Shown: in pieces, positions 1 through 9,206 of the stretch | Numbering within the stretch: the first letter of the stretch is position 1 | Layout: every line of letters begins with the position of its first letter | Source of the DNA: CAVPNY01 sp963706905 | Lineage (GTDB): Bacteria; Chloroflexota; Anaerolineae; Anaerolineales; UBA4823 | Assembly: GCA_963706905.1 (NCBI GenBank) | Contig: CAVPNY010000019.1 | Span: forward strand, 41,493-105,492 | Length of the DNA stretch: 64,000 nt | Direction of reading: 5' to 3' | Notes under the pieces: model-generated | Told to the model about the DNA's origin: nothing | Seen by the model: the letters and a program-made list of their open reading frames with translations, nothing else | Databases searched by the model: none | Position numbers and translations under genes: made by a program

Positions 1-2220
1 AGGATATTCAGCAGCTTGCCAGAGTCGCTATCCCACACCCTGGTCACTCCATCATAGCTGCCTGTGATCAGGCGCCTCCCGTCTGGAGCAAAGGAAACTG
101 CTACGTCCCCCATTACATTCTGTAACTCATGACCAGTTAAAGCATCCCACACTTTCGTACTGCCATCCTCGCTGGTAGTCGCCAGGCGCTTGCCATCTGG
201 ACTGAAAGCTACCTCGTTGACAGGGCCTTTCAGATCCGACAATTCGAGCAGTTCCTGACCTGTATTTGCATCCCATACCCTGGCAGTCATGTCAGCACCT
301 CCAGTGGCCAGGCGCTTTCCATCTGGGCTGAACACAAGTGTATAAATCGTATCATGGTGTCCTGACATAGTTGCCAGTTTATGTCCGGTCTTTATATCCC
401 AAACCAGCGCCGTTGTTCCCAGGGCAGTCGCCAAGCGGGTATTGTCCGGACTCAAGGCAATCCAAAGAATCGAGCCGGTAATGGGCAGGGAGGTCGTGAG
501 CAGCTCCTGAGAGGTGGAACTGCTTCGAATTTTAACCACACCATCTTCGCTGATCGTAGCCAGGAGGGTTCGGTCAGGGCTAAAATTTCCAGCGGTGACC
601 ATAGCCGAATGGTCGAAGAAAAATGTCAACACCTCTCGGCTACCGGTTGGAGTAATATCCCAGAACGTAACTGTACCATCCCGGTTAGCAGTAGCTACGC
701 GCATTCCGTCCGGGCTGACGGCTAGATGGTTAATCGGTCCATGCCCGGTAAGAGAGAATAGCTCTTGCCCGGTGGAGGTGTCCCATACTTTAGCAGTTCC
801 ATCCTGGCTGCCTGTAATCAGGAAGGCGCCGTCGGGCGTGAAGGCCAGGCCGGGCACTCCCCGCCGGTGACCAGCCAAAGTCAAGATTGCCTGGGTAGGC
901 GCTTCATCCGATGAAACATCCCACAAGGTGACCAATGCATCGCCCCCAACCGCCAGGTTCTTTCCATCCGGGCTAAAAGCCAGGCCCCAGACGGCAAGAT
1001 CATCGGCGGACCAGGCAAAGAGTTCGTCGCCGGTGGCTGCCTCCCACATTTTAACCGTGCCATCATCGCCACCCGTTGCCAGGCGTTTCCCGTCTGCAGT
1101 GAAAGCCACCTGCCGGACAGCCGGATGTACCAGAGTAAATACTTCTGCTGCCTGTAGCCTCGCCGCTGAACGATTGAGATTCCACAGGCTGATTATCCCA
1201 TCCGCGCTGGTCAGCGCCAGCTGCTTTCCATCAGGTCTGAAAGCCAGGCTGTATATCGCATGAGGCCGATTGATATTGGCTAGTTCCTTTCCGGTTTGTG
1301 CATCCCATAGTCTGGCGGTTGAATCTTCGCTAGCAGTAGCCAGTGTCTTACCATCTGGGCTGAAAGCGATATCATCTACCCAACCAGAATGACCCTGCAG
1401 CGATAACAACTCCTGACCAGTTTGTGCGTCCCACACTTTGGTTGTTTGATCAAAGCCTGCGGTAGCCAGTCGCTTTCCGTCAGGGCTAAAATCCAAGCTC
1501 CACACATCGCCTATATGCCCGGTAAGGTTAAATTGGGCACGTAGAGCCTGCACCGCTTGGTGAAGGGCGTTTTCTGCTTGCGGGGTATTGGCTTCTGAGA
1601 CTGCATAAATAGCAAGCCAAGCGCTTAACTCAGGATCCGATTCCAGGTTATTGAGCGCAGCAGTCGCCCATTCACGCGAGGCGGCAAGGCGGGCTCTTTC
1701 TTGGGCTTGTTGACCGAGGGCCAGCGCGACTACCGCCATTAGCCCTGCAAAGATCAAAGCTAACGCTAGAAATACTGATCGATGGCGCATAAGCCGCACC
1801 AGCCTGACCTGCTCCTCAGCCCGCTGCCTTTCAACCTCGGCCAGTTTTTGAGCCGCCACAAGCTCACGTTGCTGCTGTGCTTCACGTTCGGCAATTTCCT
1901 GCTCAGCATGGGATTTGGAAGCCTCAAGAAACTCTCGCTCTATGACATTCAGGTCGGTTGGGTGGGTTTTTGCCCATTCCAGCGCCTGAGCAAGCCGCAA
2001 ACCACCATACAACACCTCGATATTGTGCCCCAGTCGTTCCCATTCCTGTGCGGATTCCGTAATGCGGCGATGTAGGCGTAAGCTCTGGCGATCTTCATCT
2101 AACCATTCGCGCAATGCAGGCCATTCGCGGATTAGCGCTTCGTGCGCAACTTCGACGGTTCCCTCAGCCGCTATGACCAAGCGCGCGTCGATTAGCATCT
2201 TTAGCACAGCCATGATAGCT
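1..2220 (-). CDS. WD40 beta-propeller C-terminal half of a BTAD-STAND regulator (partial, runs off left edge)
   Basis: The minus strand stays open from about 2220 to the window edge and continues the protein encoded at 2164-4185 after a one-base frameshift near 2221-2225. It first completes the STAND module (VAHEALIREWP motif), then shows a coiled-coil stretch, one transmembrane segment near 1790-1730, and at least twelve WD40 blades, each with an SPDGKRLATGG-like strand and a WD dipeptide. The C-terminus lies outside the window. In this family the propeller is a sensing or scaffold domain, anchored here at the membrane. The ligand is unknown. Confidence in the domains is high; whether the frameshift is real is doubtful. 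Confidence 0.85.
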
Positions 2221-4185
2221 GAACTCTTGCTCGGGAAAGGAGTACAACTCCGAAATGACAACCCGTCGGCGGGTATCTTGCGTGCCCTCACCAAGCTCAG
2301 TCAGCCTCAGGAAGATGTTGCGGGCGATCGCCCTCTGCATAGGTGATAGCTTATCAAAAGTTGACTCGGCTGTCATGGCAATAGCACCGTGAACTCCGCC
2401 AGATTCCGTGTATCCGTTGAGGGAGAGCATGCGACCACGCCGTCGCTTCCAAGTCTCTAGCAAGGCGTGGGAGAGCAGAGGTAGCCTACCAGGCTCGTCT
2501 CCGGCATCGCGAATCATTAATTCCAATAGGCCAGGCTCTATGATCCATCTGTCGCGAATGGCTGGCCCTTCGATCGCCTGGCGCAATCCAGCCGCATTCA
2601 TTGGACCGATGAATTCCTGCTGCATGCTCAATGCCTGACGAAGAATTTCGTAAGGGGCGCATTGGTAATAGAAATCTGCGCGTAAGGCGATCAGAATGAT
2701 TGTTGGCCCCTCGATGTTTTGGAACTCATCATCAACTCGGCTTTGATTGGCGCTGGCCGCATGCAATTCTCTATCCGTTTCCAATTTGAGATGGTTGAGA
2801 CCTGCAGCAAATAACAAATTGTCTATGAAGGCTTTACGCTCGGCTTCATTACGGCAAAGTGTAAATAATTCTTCAAATTGGTCCACCACCAATAAAAGAC
2901 GTTTTTCCTTTCCTGCTCGTCCCCTGGTCGGCGAGAGAGTGAGTAGTTTTTTTTGCACGTACAGGTGCAAGCTACGCGGGTCACGCGCCAGGTCATCCAT
3001 CAGCGTGGATGTGGCAGTGACTGATGCAGAGTCGAGAGTCAAGCTGGTGGCCAGTGCTTCTAGTGGATGGGCGGTGGGAGTAATGATATGAACCAGCCAG
3101 CTAGTACTGCCTTCAGGTGGGAGTGTTCCATCTGCCAGGAGACTACCGCTTTTGAGGGCAGGCACCAAGCCAGCCCGCAGGATGGATGATTTGCCGCTCC
3201 CCGAAGCGCCGACGATTGCGAGAAAGCGCCCATCCCCACCTGGATAGCCTGTAGGAGATCTAGATAATCCATCTCGCAAGCGCTGAACAAGCTTAGCGAT
3301 TAACGATTCGCGACCGAAGAAGATGCCAGCATCAATTTCATCAAAGTGTTGCAAACCCTTATAGGGAGGTTTGCCAGGCTCTGGTTGTTTCTCATCCAGG
3401 ACAATAATTGGAGCAGTCCTGATCAATCTTCCATCACGGATGCTCTGGTAAAGAGTCGTGGTTTCTTCTGATGGCTCAACGGCCAACTCATCAGCCAGCA
3501 CACGACGGCAAGCAGCATATTGCGCTAAGGCCGCGCTACGCTGCCCGCACAGCGCCAGCATCCGCATGAGTTGTTGATGCGCTTCCTCATTCCAGGGTTC
3601 CAATTCAACCTGGCGCCGAGCATAGCTTTGGGCTTGCTCAAATTTACCGCGCTGCTCAAACAATATTGCCAGCCGATGCAGTATGTTCAGCATCCGCCTG
3701 TGAAGCTGCTCACGGGTGAGCAGCGCCCACTCATCGAAAGGGGCGCTGTCTTTGACCGCGAATCCACTCAGGAAGTTGCCCTGATACAAAGCTACAGCTT
3801 GCTCAAGCACTTGCACTGAATCTGCTCCCGCAACCACGACAGGTTTTGTAAGTTCCAGGAAGCGAGTTGAATCTATCCAATGGTCACTGTTAATATTAAA
3901 TTGGATCGTATCGTGGGTTATCAGTAAGTAAGGTGGGGAGGCCTGGCGGTCGCCAATCGCTTGGCGCAGATTGGAGAGATTGTAACGTAAATTGTCGAGG
4001 GCTGAGCGATCAGGCCAACCTGGCCACAGCAGGTCGGCTAGCGCCTCCCGGCGGTGAGGCCGATCTGCTTCAATTGCCAGGTAAGCCAGTAAAGCGCGGA
4101 CTTTGTTAGATTTAAAGTCCGTTGCCAGCTTGCCATCCAAACTCACCTGGAAATTCCCCAGCAGAGAAAGTGATAGACACGCCAT
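2164..4185 (-). CDS. SARP/BTAD transcriptional activator domain fused to nSTAND NTPase (N-terminal part)
   Basis: This is the 673-residue N-terminal part of a large regulator. Residues about 1-100 form the OmpR-like winged helix of SARP proteins. Residues about 105-250 are the helical BTAD (TPR-like) domain. An nSTAND NTPase starts near residue 275 with a GLQHFDE...FFGRE entry motif, a Walker A GASGSGKSS and a Walker B LLLVVDQFEELF. The frame ends in a short nonsense tail (after PEQEF); the correct continuation (AVLKMLIDARLV) is in the next frame and leads into the WD40 half at 1-2220. STAND proteins act as NTP-dependent switches, and here the output is presumably DNA binding by the N-terminal domain. 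The STAND module is of the same subfamily as that of the protein at 19290-22349. The target genes are not evident. Confidence 0.9.
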   Translation of the reverse strand: MACLSLSLLGNFQVSLDGKLATDFKSNKVRALLAYLAIEADRPHRREALADLLWPGWPDRSALDNLRYNLSNLRQAIGDRQASPPYLLITHDTIQFNINSDHWIDSTRFLELTKPVVVAGADSVQVLEQAVALYQGNFLSGFAVKDSAPFDEWALLTREQLHRRMLNILHRLAILFEQRGKFEQAQSYARRQVELEPWNEEAHQQLMRMLALCGQRSAALAQYAACRRVLADELAVEPSEETTTLYQSIRDGRLIRTAPIIVLDEKQPEPGKPPYKGLQHFDEIDAGIFFGRESLIAKLVQRLRDGLSRSPTGYPGGDGRFLAIVGASGSGKSSILRAGLVPALKSGSLLADGTLPPEGSTSWLVHIITPTAHPLEALATSLTLDSASVTATSTLMDDLARDPRSLHLYVQKKLLTLSPTRGRAGKEKRLLLVVDQFEELFTLCRNEAERKAFIDNLLFAAGLNHLKLETDRELHAASANQSRVDDEFQNIEGPTIILIALRADFYYQCAPYEILRQALSMQQEFIGPMNAAGLRQAIEGPAIRDRWIIEPGLLELMIRDAGDEPGRLPLLSHALLETWKRRRGRMLSLNGYTESGGVHGAIAMTAESTFDKLSPMQRAIARNIFLRLTELGEGTQDTRRRVVISELYSFPEQEFSYHGCAKDANRRALGHSG

Positions 4186-4382
4186 GGAGCGATATGTAAG
4201 AGAAGCTGCAGGTAAATACTATTTTCTTTGTCATTATACAACATCAAACATTGGTTTTCAATCGGCACGCTTTCGGCACGCTTACTCCCACATTCACGCC
4301 ACACTTGAATGATAGATTGAATACAAACAGCCAATCCATGATCCATCCATTCTTGAGCGAGTTCTATTAAGGAGAAACTAAA

Positions 4383-4775
4383 ATGAAAAGGCAATCGACA
4401 AAATTAATCTTGGTCGCGCTTACCATCCTGTTGATCATCGTCGGGTGTAGCCCAAACGTGACTCAACCCTCACCTCCCCCGGTTCCGACAGCGACACAGG
4501 TGAGCTTTCCAATCGGCGTCTTTACCAAGGCAAATTGGACGATGGAGATTAATGGCGACGGCAGTTGTCATGTCTATCAGCAATTAGTGGATGATAACTG
4601 TACCTACACGGCGACCGGGGATCAGGTTGTCTTCCAGAGCGAGCATTGCAAAGGTGTACCGGGCACATACAACTGGTCCTACGATGGTCAGGTATTGAGT
4701 TTCACGGTGATCACAGACAAGTGTACCGACATTCGAAATCTGCTTGGTCATAGCGAATGGAAGAAAACGCCATAG
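4383..4775 (+). CDS. Small secreted lipoprotein, function unknown
   Basis: This 130-residue protein is not assigned to a family. It has a clear lipoprotein signal: basic start (MKRQSTK), hydrophobic core and a lipobox ending IIVGC with Cys22. A Pro/Thr-rich spacer follows, then a roughly 90-residue beta-rich domain with four Cys (SCH, NCTY, HCKG, DKCT). These could form two disulfides outside the membrane. An AAGGAG ribosome site at 4369-4374 lies eight bases before the ATG and fixes the start. The gene is divergent from the BTAD-STAND regulator and has no co-transcribed neighbour. Confidence 0.8.
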   Translation: MKRQSTKLILVALTILLIIVGCSPNVTQPSPPPVPTATQVSFPIGVFTKANWTMEINGDGSCHVYQQLVDDNCTYTATGDQVVFQSEHCKGVPGTYNWSYDGQVLSFTVITDKCTDIRNLLGHSEWKKTP

Positions 4776-4792
4776 AGGCCATTCCGGTTGTC

Positions 4793-4855
4793 GCCCTCAC
4801 ACCCCTTCCCAGTATCTGCGTTGTTTTAGGGCGTTACCGGGAGAGGTGTGAGGGC
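4793..4855. terminator. Inverted repeat after the lipoprotein gene
   Basis: GCCCTCACACC at 4793 is matched by GGTGTGAGGGC ending at 4855, a perfect 11-bp stem enclosing a partly paired 41-base interior. It follows the lipoprotein stop closely, but no T-run follows it, so it may be an extragenic palindrome rather than an intrinsic terminator. Confidence 0.5.
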
Positions 4856-5004
4856 AAACATCACCTACAAATTCTAGCTTTTACAACAAATACGTGACGC
4901 GGAAGCGTCTGCCGCATCGCTCGAACACTTATCGCAGCCCACGTTTTTTCCCGATCGCAGATTAAATCCCACACCTTTCATGTTGAAATGTAAAGATTGC
5001 CCTC

Positions 5005-5202
5005 ATGACTGCCGAACAGAGACGCTATATAGCCTACCTGCTGCGTATATGGCAAGAACAGTGTAACGCCGAGCTGGTTTGGCGCTTCTCGCTGGAGGAT
5101 GCCCATACCAAGGAGCGTTATGGCTTTTCTGAGCTGGAGCTGCTTTTTGTGTTCCTTAGGCTGAAAGTTAAGGAAGAAAACGAGGAGAACATGAGTGACT
5201 GA
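5005..5202 (+). CDS. Small hypothetical protein (65 aa)
   Basis: A short acidic, soluble protein with an AYLLRIWQ start, a central LVWRFSLEDAHTKERYGF segment and an ELELLFVFLR helix. This pattern of YLLRLW, then VWRxSLEDpxTGER.GF, then LE.LF.FL recurs in short proteins of Chloroflexota as recalled from general knowledge, so the frame is taken as real. No function is known. No strong ribosome site is visible. The opposite-strand frame here is regarded as a shadow. Confidence 0.6.
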   Translation: MTAEQRRYIAYLLRIWQEQCNAELVWRFSLEDAHTKERYGFSELELLFVFLRLKVKEENEENMSD

Positions 5203-5580
5203 GTTCAAATCGCTGGACATATCGCCACCTGCCGTCCGGTTTCACGTCCATCTTGTCAACTCTGGTGGTTAATCTTCTTGGCCTCCACCTTCGTGGGACG
5301 AGAATTAGATTCGCGTACGCCGTAAACACCAGCTCTCAGGGGGCATTGAATAGGTGTGTGATGGCAGTCTCTTGTTTTCCTGGTTCAGCGATAAGGGATT
5401 GGTTCCAACCCATCTTTGCCATCTCGCCGTGTTCGCCTTCCGGCATCCCGGCATGCCGCAGGGTGAACCTGGTTTTGCCATCTGCGGTTTCTTCAAACGT
5501 CACCGTCACCAGCAGTTCAAGCGGGAAGTCCTCTCCCATGCCGTAGTGAGAGCCCGGGTCGACAGGGCAGACTGCGCCGA
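5200..5580 (-). pseudogene. Chimeric SRPBCC (AHSA1-like) pseudogene
   Basis: Read on the minus strand, the region starts after a stop near 5580 with the C-terminal half of an SRPBCC/AHSA1 domain (SHYGMGEDFPLELLVTVTF, RHAGMPEGEHGEMAKMGW). It passes directly into the N-terminal half of a second copy (LIAEPGKQETAITHLFNAP). That copy meets a TGA and then continues (ELVFTAYANL, KMDVKPDGRWRYVQR) to about 5200. The second half matches the intact SRPBCC gene at 18549-19019. It looks like the product of recombination between tandem SRPBCC genes followed by decay. SRPBCC proteins bind hydrophobic ligands; no function is expected here. Confidence 0.75.
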
Positions 5581-5679
5581 CCTAAGGCATCGGCAGGCGT
5601 TTGAGGTTGTGAAGTATGGGTGCACGAATGGGTTCGTTGTGCCCAGGTCACCGCGTCATTGATGGAGAGAACCTGATGT

Positions 5680-6507
5680 TTACTTCGAACTTTGGAGATA
5701 GTTCTGCATCCGCCTCAGCGCTTCACTCACCGCTGGCATGGGATCGAAGGTGTAGCCCCATCCTAGTTCGAGCGATAAGAAGCCTGCATATCCCACCTGG
5801 TGGAGCAGCTTGATCAGCCGCGGAAAATCATAGGTTCCCTCACCGGGGATAGCGTTCTGTTGCTGATGCCCGTCATTGTCGTTGACATGTACCTGGAGCA
5901 GGTGGTGACCCAGGTTCAGGATGGCGCGTTCAGTATCCTCGCCGGACAGGTTGAGATGTCCCGTGTCGATCACCACCCCCAGGCAGGGGCTTTTCAAATT
6001 TTCGATGGCTGCGAGTGCGTCCTGGCTGGAGCACATATAGTCGGACAGATTTGGATAGACTATCTCCAGGCCAAGCAAGGTGTTCATCTCTTCGGCGACC
6101 AGGCAGATCGACGCCAGGCTTCCCAGGTAGAGAAGGCGCGCTTCGTCGATGGTCTGTCCATGCAAGCTGTGGCTGGGGACGATCAACACCTGTTTGCAGC
6201 CCACAGCCACGGCATTTTGGATGGTTTCGATCACATATTGAATGCTATCCTGGCGAATAGCTTCGATTGGGCTGGACAGCGAATATGGGTAGCGAAAGAA
6301 GGCCGGCATTAAGCAGGCCGGAGTCAGTCTGTGTGCAGCAAGCTGCTCATGTAACCGTTCCAGCCATGCCGGTGGGTGATCATGGCGGTACAGGTGCGGC
6401 CGCCCGCACCAGATATCAATCCCCTCAAATCCCATCTGAGCCATGGAATCGATAGCCTGTGGCAGCTGATAATTCACAAATACGGATGTGGCAGTAGATA
6501 TTTTCAT
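5680..6507 (-). CDS. Sugar phosphate isomerase/epimerase-like TIM-barrel protein
   Basis: A 275-residue protein of the xylose-isomerase-like TIM-barrel family (AP_endonuc_2). It opens MKISTATSVFVNYQL and contains GFEGIDIWCGRPH, LGLEIVYPNLSD, LGVVIDTGHLNLSG, VHVNDNDGHQQ and FLSLELGWGY. The Glu, Asp/His, His-Asn-Asp and Glu positions fit the usual divalent-metal site. Members isomerise or epimerise ketoses and inositols; the substrate cannot be read from sequence. The ATG at 6507 is chosen because it overlaps the upstream stop as ATGA (translational coupling) and begins the conserved domain; a longer frame exists but adds a non-conserved leader. Last gene of the 15291-5680 locus. Confidence 0.85.
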   Translation of the reverse strand: MKISTATSVFVNYQLPQAIDSMAQMGFEGIDIWCGRPHLYRHDHPPAWLERLHEQLAAHRLTPACLMPAFFRYPYSLSSPIEAIRQDSIQYVIETIQNAVAVGCKQVLIVPSHSLHGQTIDEARLLYLGSLASICLVAEEMNTLLGLEIVYPNLSDYMCSSQDALAAIENLKSPCLGVVIDTGHLNLSGEDTERAILNLGHHLLQVHVNDNDGHQQQNAIPGEGTYDFPRLIKLLHQVGYAGFLSLELGWGYTFDPMPAVSEALRRMQNYLQSSK

Positions 6508-7151
6508 AAGGATATATTGGGTTTGTGAACCGGATGCGGCCGGTCGATGAATTCGCGCATCACAAACATGCGCTCCAGTCGGCGAGTGTCTACGAAGATT
6601 TCTGTTGAAAGCCCATGCTTCAAAGCCTGCACTGCGCGCCTGGCAGAGGCATCGATCAGCAGGCATTCCTGCATGGGGAGCTGCGCTCGGTAAGCCAGGT
6701 GATAGAAAGCATCCGGGATGAGCCGTTGCAGTTTGCTGGTAGGAAGGAAAATGATCCGCTCGGGCACGAAAGAAGTGAGCAGCTCGAGCTGACCGGCGAT
6801 TTTCTCAAACCATTCGACTGGCAGATCCACTACCAGCCAGCGCTGGATATGCTCGGGCAGCTTCCGGGTAGCTTCGATGACACCCGGATTGGGGGTTATG
6901 CAATCCAGGATCTGATCACGCAGCGCAGCCGGGCCGCCCTTTATCCCTGCCGACTGGTTAAGCACCTGGCAAAAAGCCAATCCGTCGATATTGCCGGTCG
7001 CTAACTCCTCAACCTGGACTGCAAAATTGGGCAACGCCAGCGGGTTTATTGCCATGCGCTTTGTCTGGTTCAAGGCCTGTGCTATCAGGGTGTGGAATGG
7101 TTGGGTATAGACGCCGGTCAGCCAGAAGAATATTCCGCGGATCTCACCCAT
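6504..7151 (-). CDS. HAD-superfamily-like protein lacking the catalytic aspartates
   Basis: A 215-residue protein with the layout of YigB/epoxide-hydrolase-type HAD phosphatases. The N-terminal strand reads IRGIFFWLTGVYTQPF where active members have FDxxGV. A helical cap and a Thr/Ser-containing strand (IIFLPTSKL) follow, then CLLIDASARRAVQALKHG where active members have FVDDS. The nucleophile Asp and general acid are replaced (W, T) and only one acidic residue of motif IV remains. It may be a catalytically dead regulator or a decaying gene. It is packed between yjbQ (3-base gap) and the isomerase (ATGA overlap), so it is part of the operon. Confidence 0.65.
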   Translation of the reverse strand: MGEIRGIFFWLTGVYTQPFHTLIAQALNQTKRMAINPLALPNFAVQVEELATGNIDGLAFCQVLNQSAGIKGGPAALRDQILDCITPNPGVIEATRKLPEHIQRWLVVDLPVEWFEKIAGQLELLTSFVPERIIFLPTSKLQRLIPDAFYHLAYRAQLPMQECLLIDASARRAVQALKHGLSTEIFVDTRRLERMFVMREFIDRPHPVHKPNISL

Positions 7152-7154
7152 TTC

Positions 7155-7571
7155 CTATTCTCCCATTACCTGTAAGATAAGGTACCGTGGCTCCTGGTCG
7201 ATCTGGTCGTCGATTACGAGGATCTCCTGGTAAGTGCCGAGCGCCAGCTCACCCTGGATCACCGGTATGGTCACGCTGGTGGGCATCAGGGCCGCGCGCA
7301 GGTGAGCGTGACCGTTGAAATCAACGGTGCGGATGTGGTGCTTGAAGGGATAATCGGTGGGGATGATCCGCTCGAACATATCTTCCAGGTCGGCAATAAT
7401 TCCTGTTTCGTGCTCGCCCAGGATCACGGCCCCTGTAGTATGCTGAAAGAACACCAGTGCCTGGCCGTTCTGCACACCGGAGCCATGCACAAAATTTATC
7501 ACCTGATCGGTGATGTTCATTACGTTGAAGCGGCCGTCTGAAAGCAGCTCGATTTGTTTGGAAACAATCAT
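7155..7571 (-). CDS. yjbQ: YjbQ-family protein (UPF0047/COG0432)
   Basis: This 138-residue protein carries the family hallmarks: FFQHTTGAVILGEHETG, a FNGHAHLRAALMPTSVTIPV block and GELALGTYQEILVIDDQ. The family forms a small trimeric barrel with conserved His and Glu residues. Some members show weak thiamine-phosphate synthase activity, and the physiological role is unsettled. The ATG at 7571 gives MIVSKQIELLS, the usual family start, two bases after the upstream PLP-protein stop; an upstream in-frame start would overlap that gene. Its presence inside a sugar-type operon suggests a pathway-specific job, which is inference. Confidence 0.85.
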   Translation of the reverse strand: MIVSKQIELLSDGRFNVMNITDQVINFVHGSGVQNGQALVFFQHTTGAVILGEHETGIIADLEDMFERIIPTDYPFKHHIRTVDFNGHAHLRAALMPTSVTIPVIQGELALGTYQEILVIDDQIDQEPRYLILQVMGE

Positions 7572-7573
7572 AC

Positions 7574-8689
7574 TCAAGTGACCTTGCCTCGACCGGAATT
7601 CTCCCAAACCGCTTCGACCAGCCCGTTGCGTATGATGTATACCTTATCGTGCAGGTTGAATGTGCCGTTGGCATCCCTGACCCACAGCTCTACTTTCTCC
7701 CCGATGTGGGGTTCCGGGCTTGGCCCGGGCAGCTTGAGCCGGCTGTGCTCCTGCGGCATGGAAATGATCTCACCCGGCGGGGTTTTCACTTCTGGGAAAC
7801 CATAAGTCAAATCGATAGCCTTGCGGCCAATATCCAGGATAGCGATATCATCTGCACCTGGGCGTTCGGGACGGCTGATCACCGTTGCCAGCATGCTGAG
7901 AGATAGTTCAAAGTTGCTCAGACCCAGGTCGCGAAAGGTGGTGTCCATGAAGATGTACGTGCCAACCTGAAGCTCAGTAATCCCCGGCACACTGCTGGCC
8001 GGCTTATGTGTGACCGAGCCGCCACCGCTAACGATCTCAATCGGAAGGCCTGCATCCTCAATGTACCGGCGCGTTTCAACCAGCAGCCGGTAGCACTGCT
8101 CTGAGAGCTGGTCGCGCTCGGTAAAATCCTTCATCATGACCAGGTGACCATCATAGCCCATCAGCCCACGGAAGGTCAGCCCGGGAGAGATATGCACCAT
8201 GCGGGCTAGTTCAAGAGAAGGCCCTAATGGCTCTACCCCGCAGCGGTTGTTGCCGATATTGACCTCGACCAGCACACCGACCGTGACTCCTCTCGCCTGG
8301 GCGGCTGCTGACAGGGCTTGCACGTTCTGAAGCGAATCCACCGCGACGATAATATCGGTGTATGCCGCCAGATTGACCAGGCGTTGAATCTTGCGCGCTC
8401 CAACCACCTGGTTGGCAATCAGGATATTGCGGATGCCGCCCGAGGCCAGCACCTCAGCCTCAGAGACTTTGGAGACCGTCAGCCCAATCGCCCCGGCTCT
8501 GATCTGCATCCAGGCGAAGATGGGTGTCCCCTTGTAAATCTTGGCATGCGGCCGCAAGGCAACCCCGGCCTCCCGGGCAAAATTGGCCATTTTCTGGATA
8601 TTGCGCTCAACTGCGGCGATATCCACCAACAGAGCAGGGGTATCCAATTCAGAAACCGGCAGGCCAACTTCGTATTCGTAGACATTCAT
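7574..8689 (-). CDS. D-threonine aldolase / D-serine dehydratase-like PLP protein (alanine racemase N-domain)
   Basis: A 371-residue fold-type III PLP enzyme. LDTPALLVDIAAVERNI and RPHAKIYKGTPI carry the expected PLP-Lys. VEVNIGNNRCGV, a GYDGH segment, EIVSGGGS and ELQVGTYIFMD follow, then a C-terminal DSD-type domain with NLHDKVYIIRNG. Characterised relatives have an H-x-C or H-x-D metal pair just before NLHD. Here that stretch reads VRDANGTF, so the usual His is absent and reaction specificity is uncertain. In E. coli, the yhf cluster with regulator YhfZ also encodes an alanine-racemase-fold protein (YhfX), which parallels this locus. RpiB-like gene seven bases upstream, yjbQ two bases downstream. 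Confidence 0.85.
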   Translation of the reverse strand: MNVYEYEVGLPVSELDTPALLVDIAAVERNIQKMANFAREAGVALRPHAKIYKGTPIFAWMQIRAGAIGLTVSKVSEAEVLASGGIRNILIANQVVGARKIQRLVNLAAYTDIIVAVDSLQNVQALSAAAQARGVTVGVLVEVNIGNNRCGVEPLGPSLELARMVHISPGLTFRGLMGYDGHLVMMKDFTERDQLSEQCYRLLVETRRYIEDAGLPIEIVSGGGSVTHKPASSVPGITELQVGTYIFMDTTFRDLGLSNFELSLSMLATVISRPERPGADDIAILDIGRKAIDLTYGFPEVKTPPGEIISMPQEHSRLKLPGPSPEPHIGEKVELWVRDANGTFNLHDKVYIIRNGLVEAVWENSGRGKVT

Positions 8690-8695
8690 GGGCGA

Positions 8696-9157
8696 TTACC
8701 GTTTGATGCGATAGGATTCATCTAAATTGTTGATCTTATTTACCTTGGCAGTTGAACGCCCGCCGAGAAATTCGGACTGTAACCAGTGATCGAGTACGAT
8801 CCGGGCGAGCGTGGGAGCGATGATTTGTGCTCCCATTGTCAATATCTGGGCGTCATTGCTTTTCCTGGCTCTTTCGGCCGAGTATGGATCGTGGCAGCAA
8901 GCTGCGCGCACCCCTGGCACTTTGTTAGCTGTGATTGCCATACCGATTCCGGTTCCGCATAAGAGAATCCCTCTCTCAAACTCATTGCGTGCGATGCTCT
9001 CGGCAACTTGAATGGCAACATCCGGGTAATCGATCCCGTCGTCTATGCCCTTACATCCAAAGTCGACTGGCTCGAAGCCCAATTCTCTGAGATAGGCTTT
9101 GAGATCCTCTTTCAGGGCAAATGCATTCTGGTCGCTGCCAATGGCGATTTTTTTCAT
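8696..9157 (-). CDS. RpiB/LacAB-family sugar-phosphate isomerase
   Basis: A 153-residue protein starting MKKIAIGSD, with the Cys-containing loop LLCGTGIGMAITANKVPG and SAERARKSNDAQILTMGAQ. RpiB enzymes interconvert aldose and ketose phosphates in the cytoplasm. Two departures from ribose-5-phosphate isomerase are visible: the SDH start is SDQ, and the usual HND after the second loop is SND. SN-A-Q-I-TMG is, as I recall, typical of tetrulose-phosphate isomerases (EryI/DerI-type), so a four-carbon substrate is possible, though not proven. It lies between the YhfZ-type regulator and the PLP protein. Confidence 0.85.
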   Translation of the reverse strand: MKKIAIGSDQNAFALKEDLKAYLRELGFEPVDFGCKGIDDGIDYPDVAIQVAESIARNEFERGILLCGTGIGMAITANKVPGVRAACCHDPYSAERARKSNDAQILTMGAQIIAPTLARIVLDHWLQSEFLGGRSTAKVNKINNLDESYRIKR

Positions 9158-9206
9158 TAGGACGATCCTCGCTGTTCTGTACTCGATTGGTTGTAGATGC
9201 AGTCCA

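Noticed and set aside
5680..6666. N-terminal extension of the TIM-barrel isomerase.
   Set aside because: The extra 53 codons lie inside the upstream HAD-like gene and are not conserved; ATG 6507 fits the ATGA overlap.
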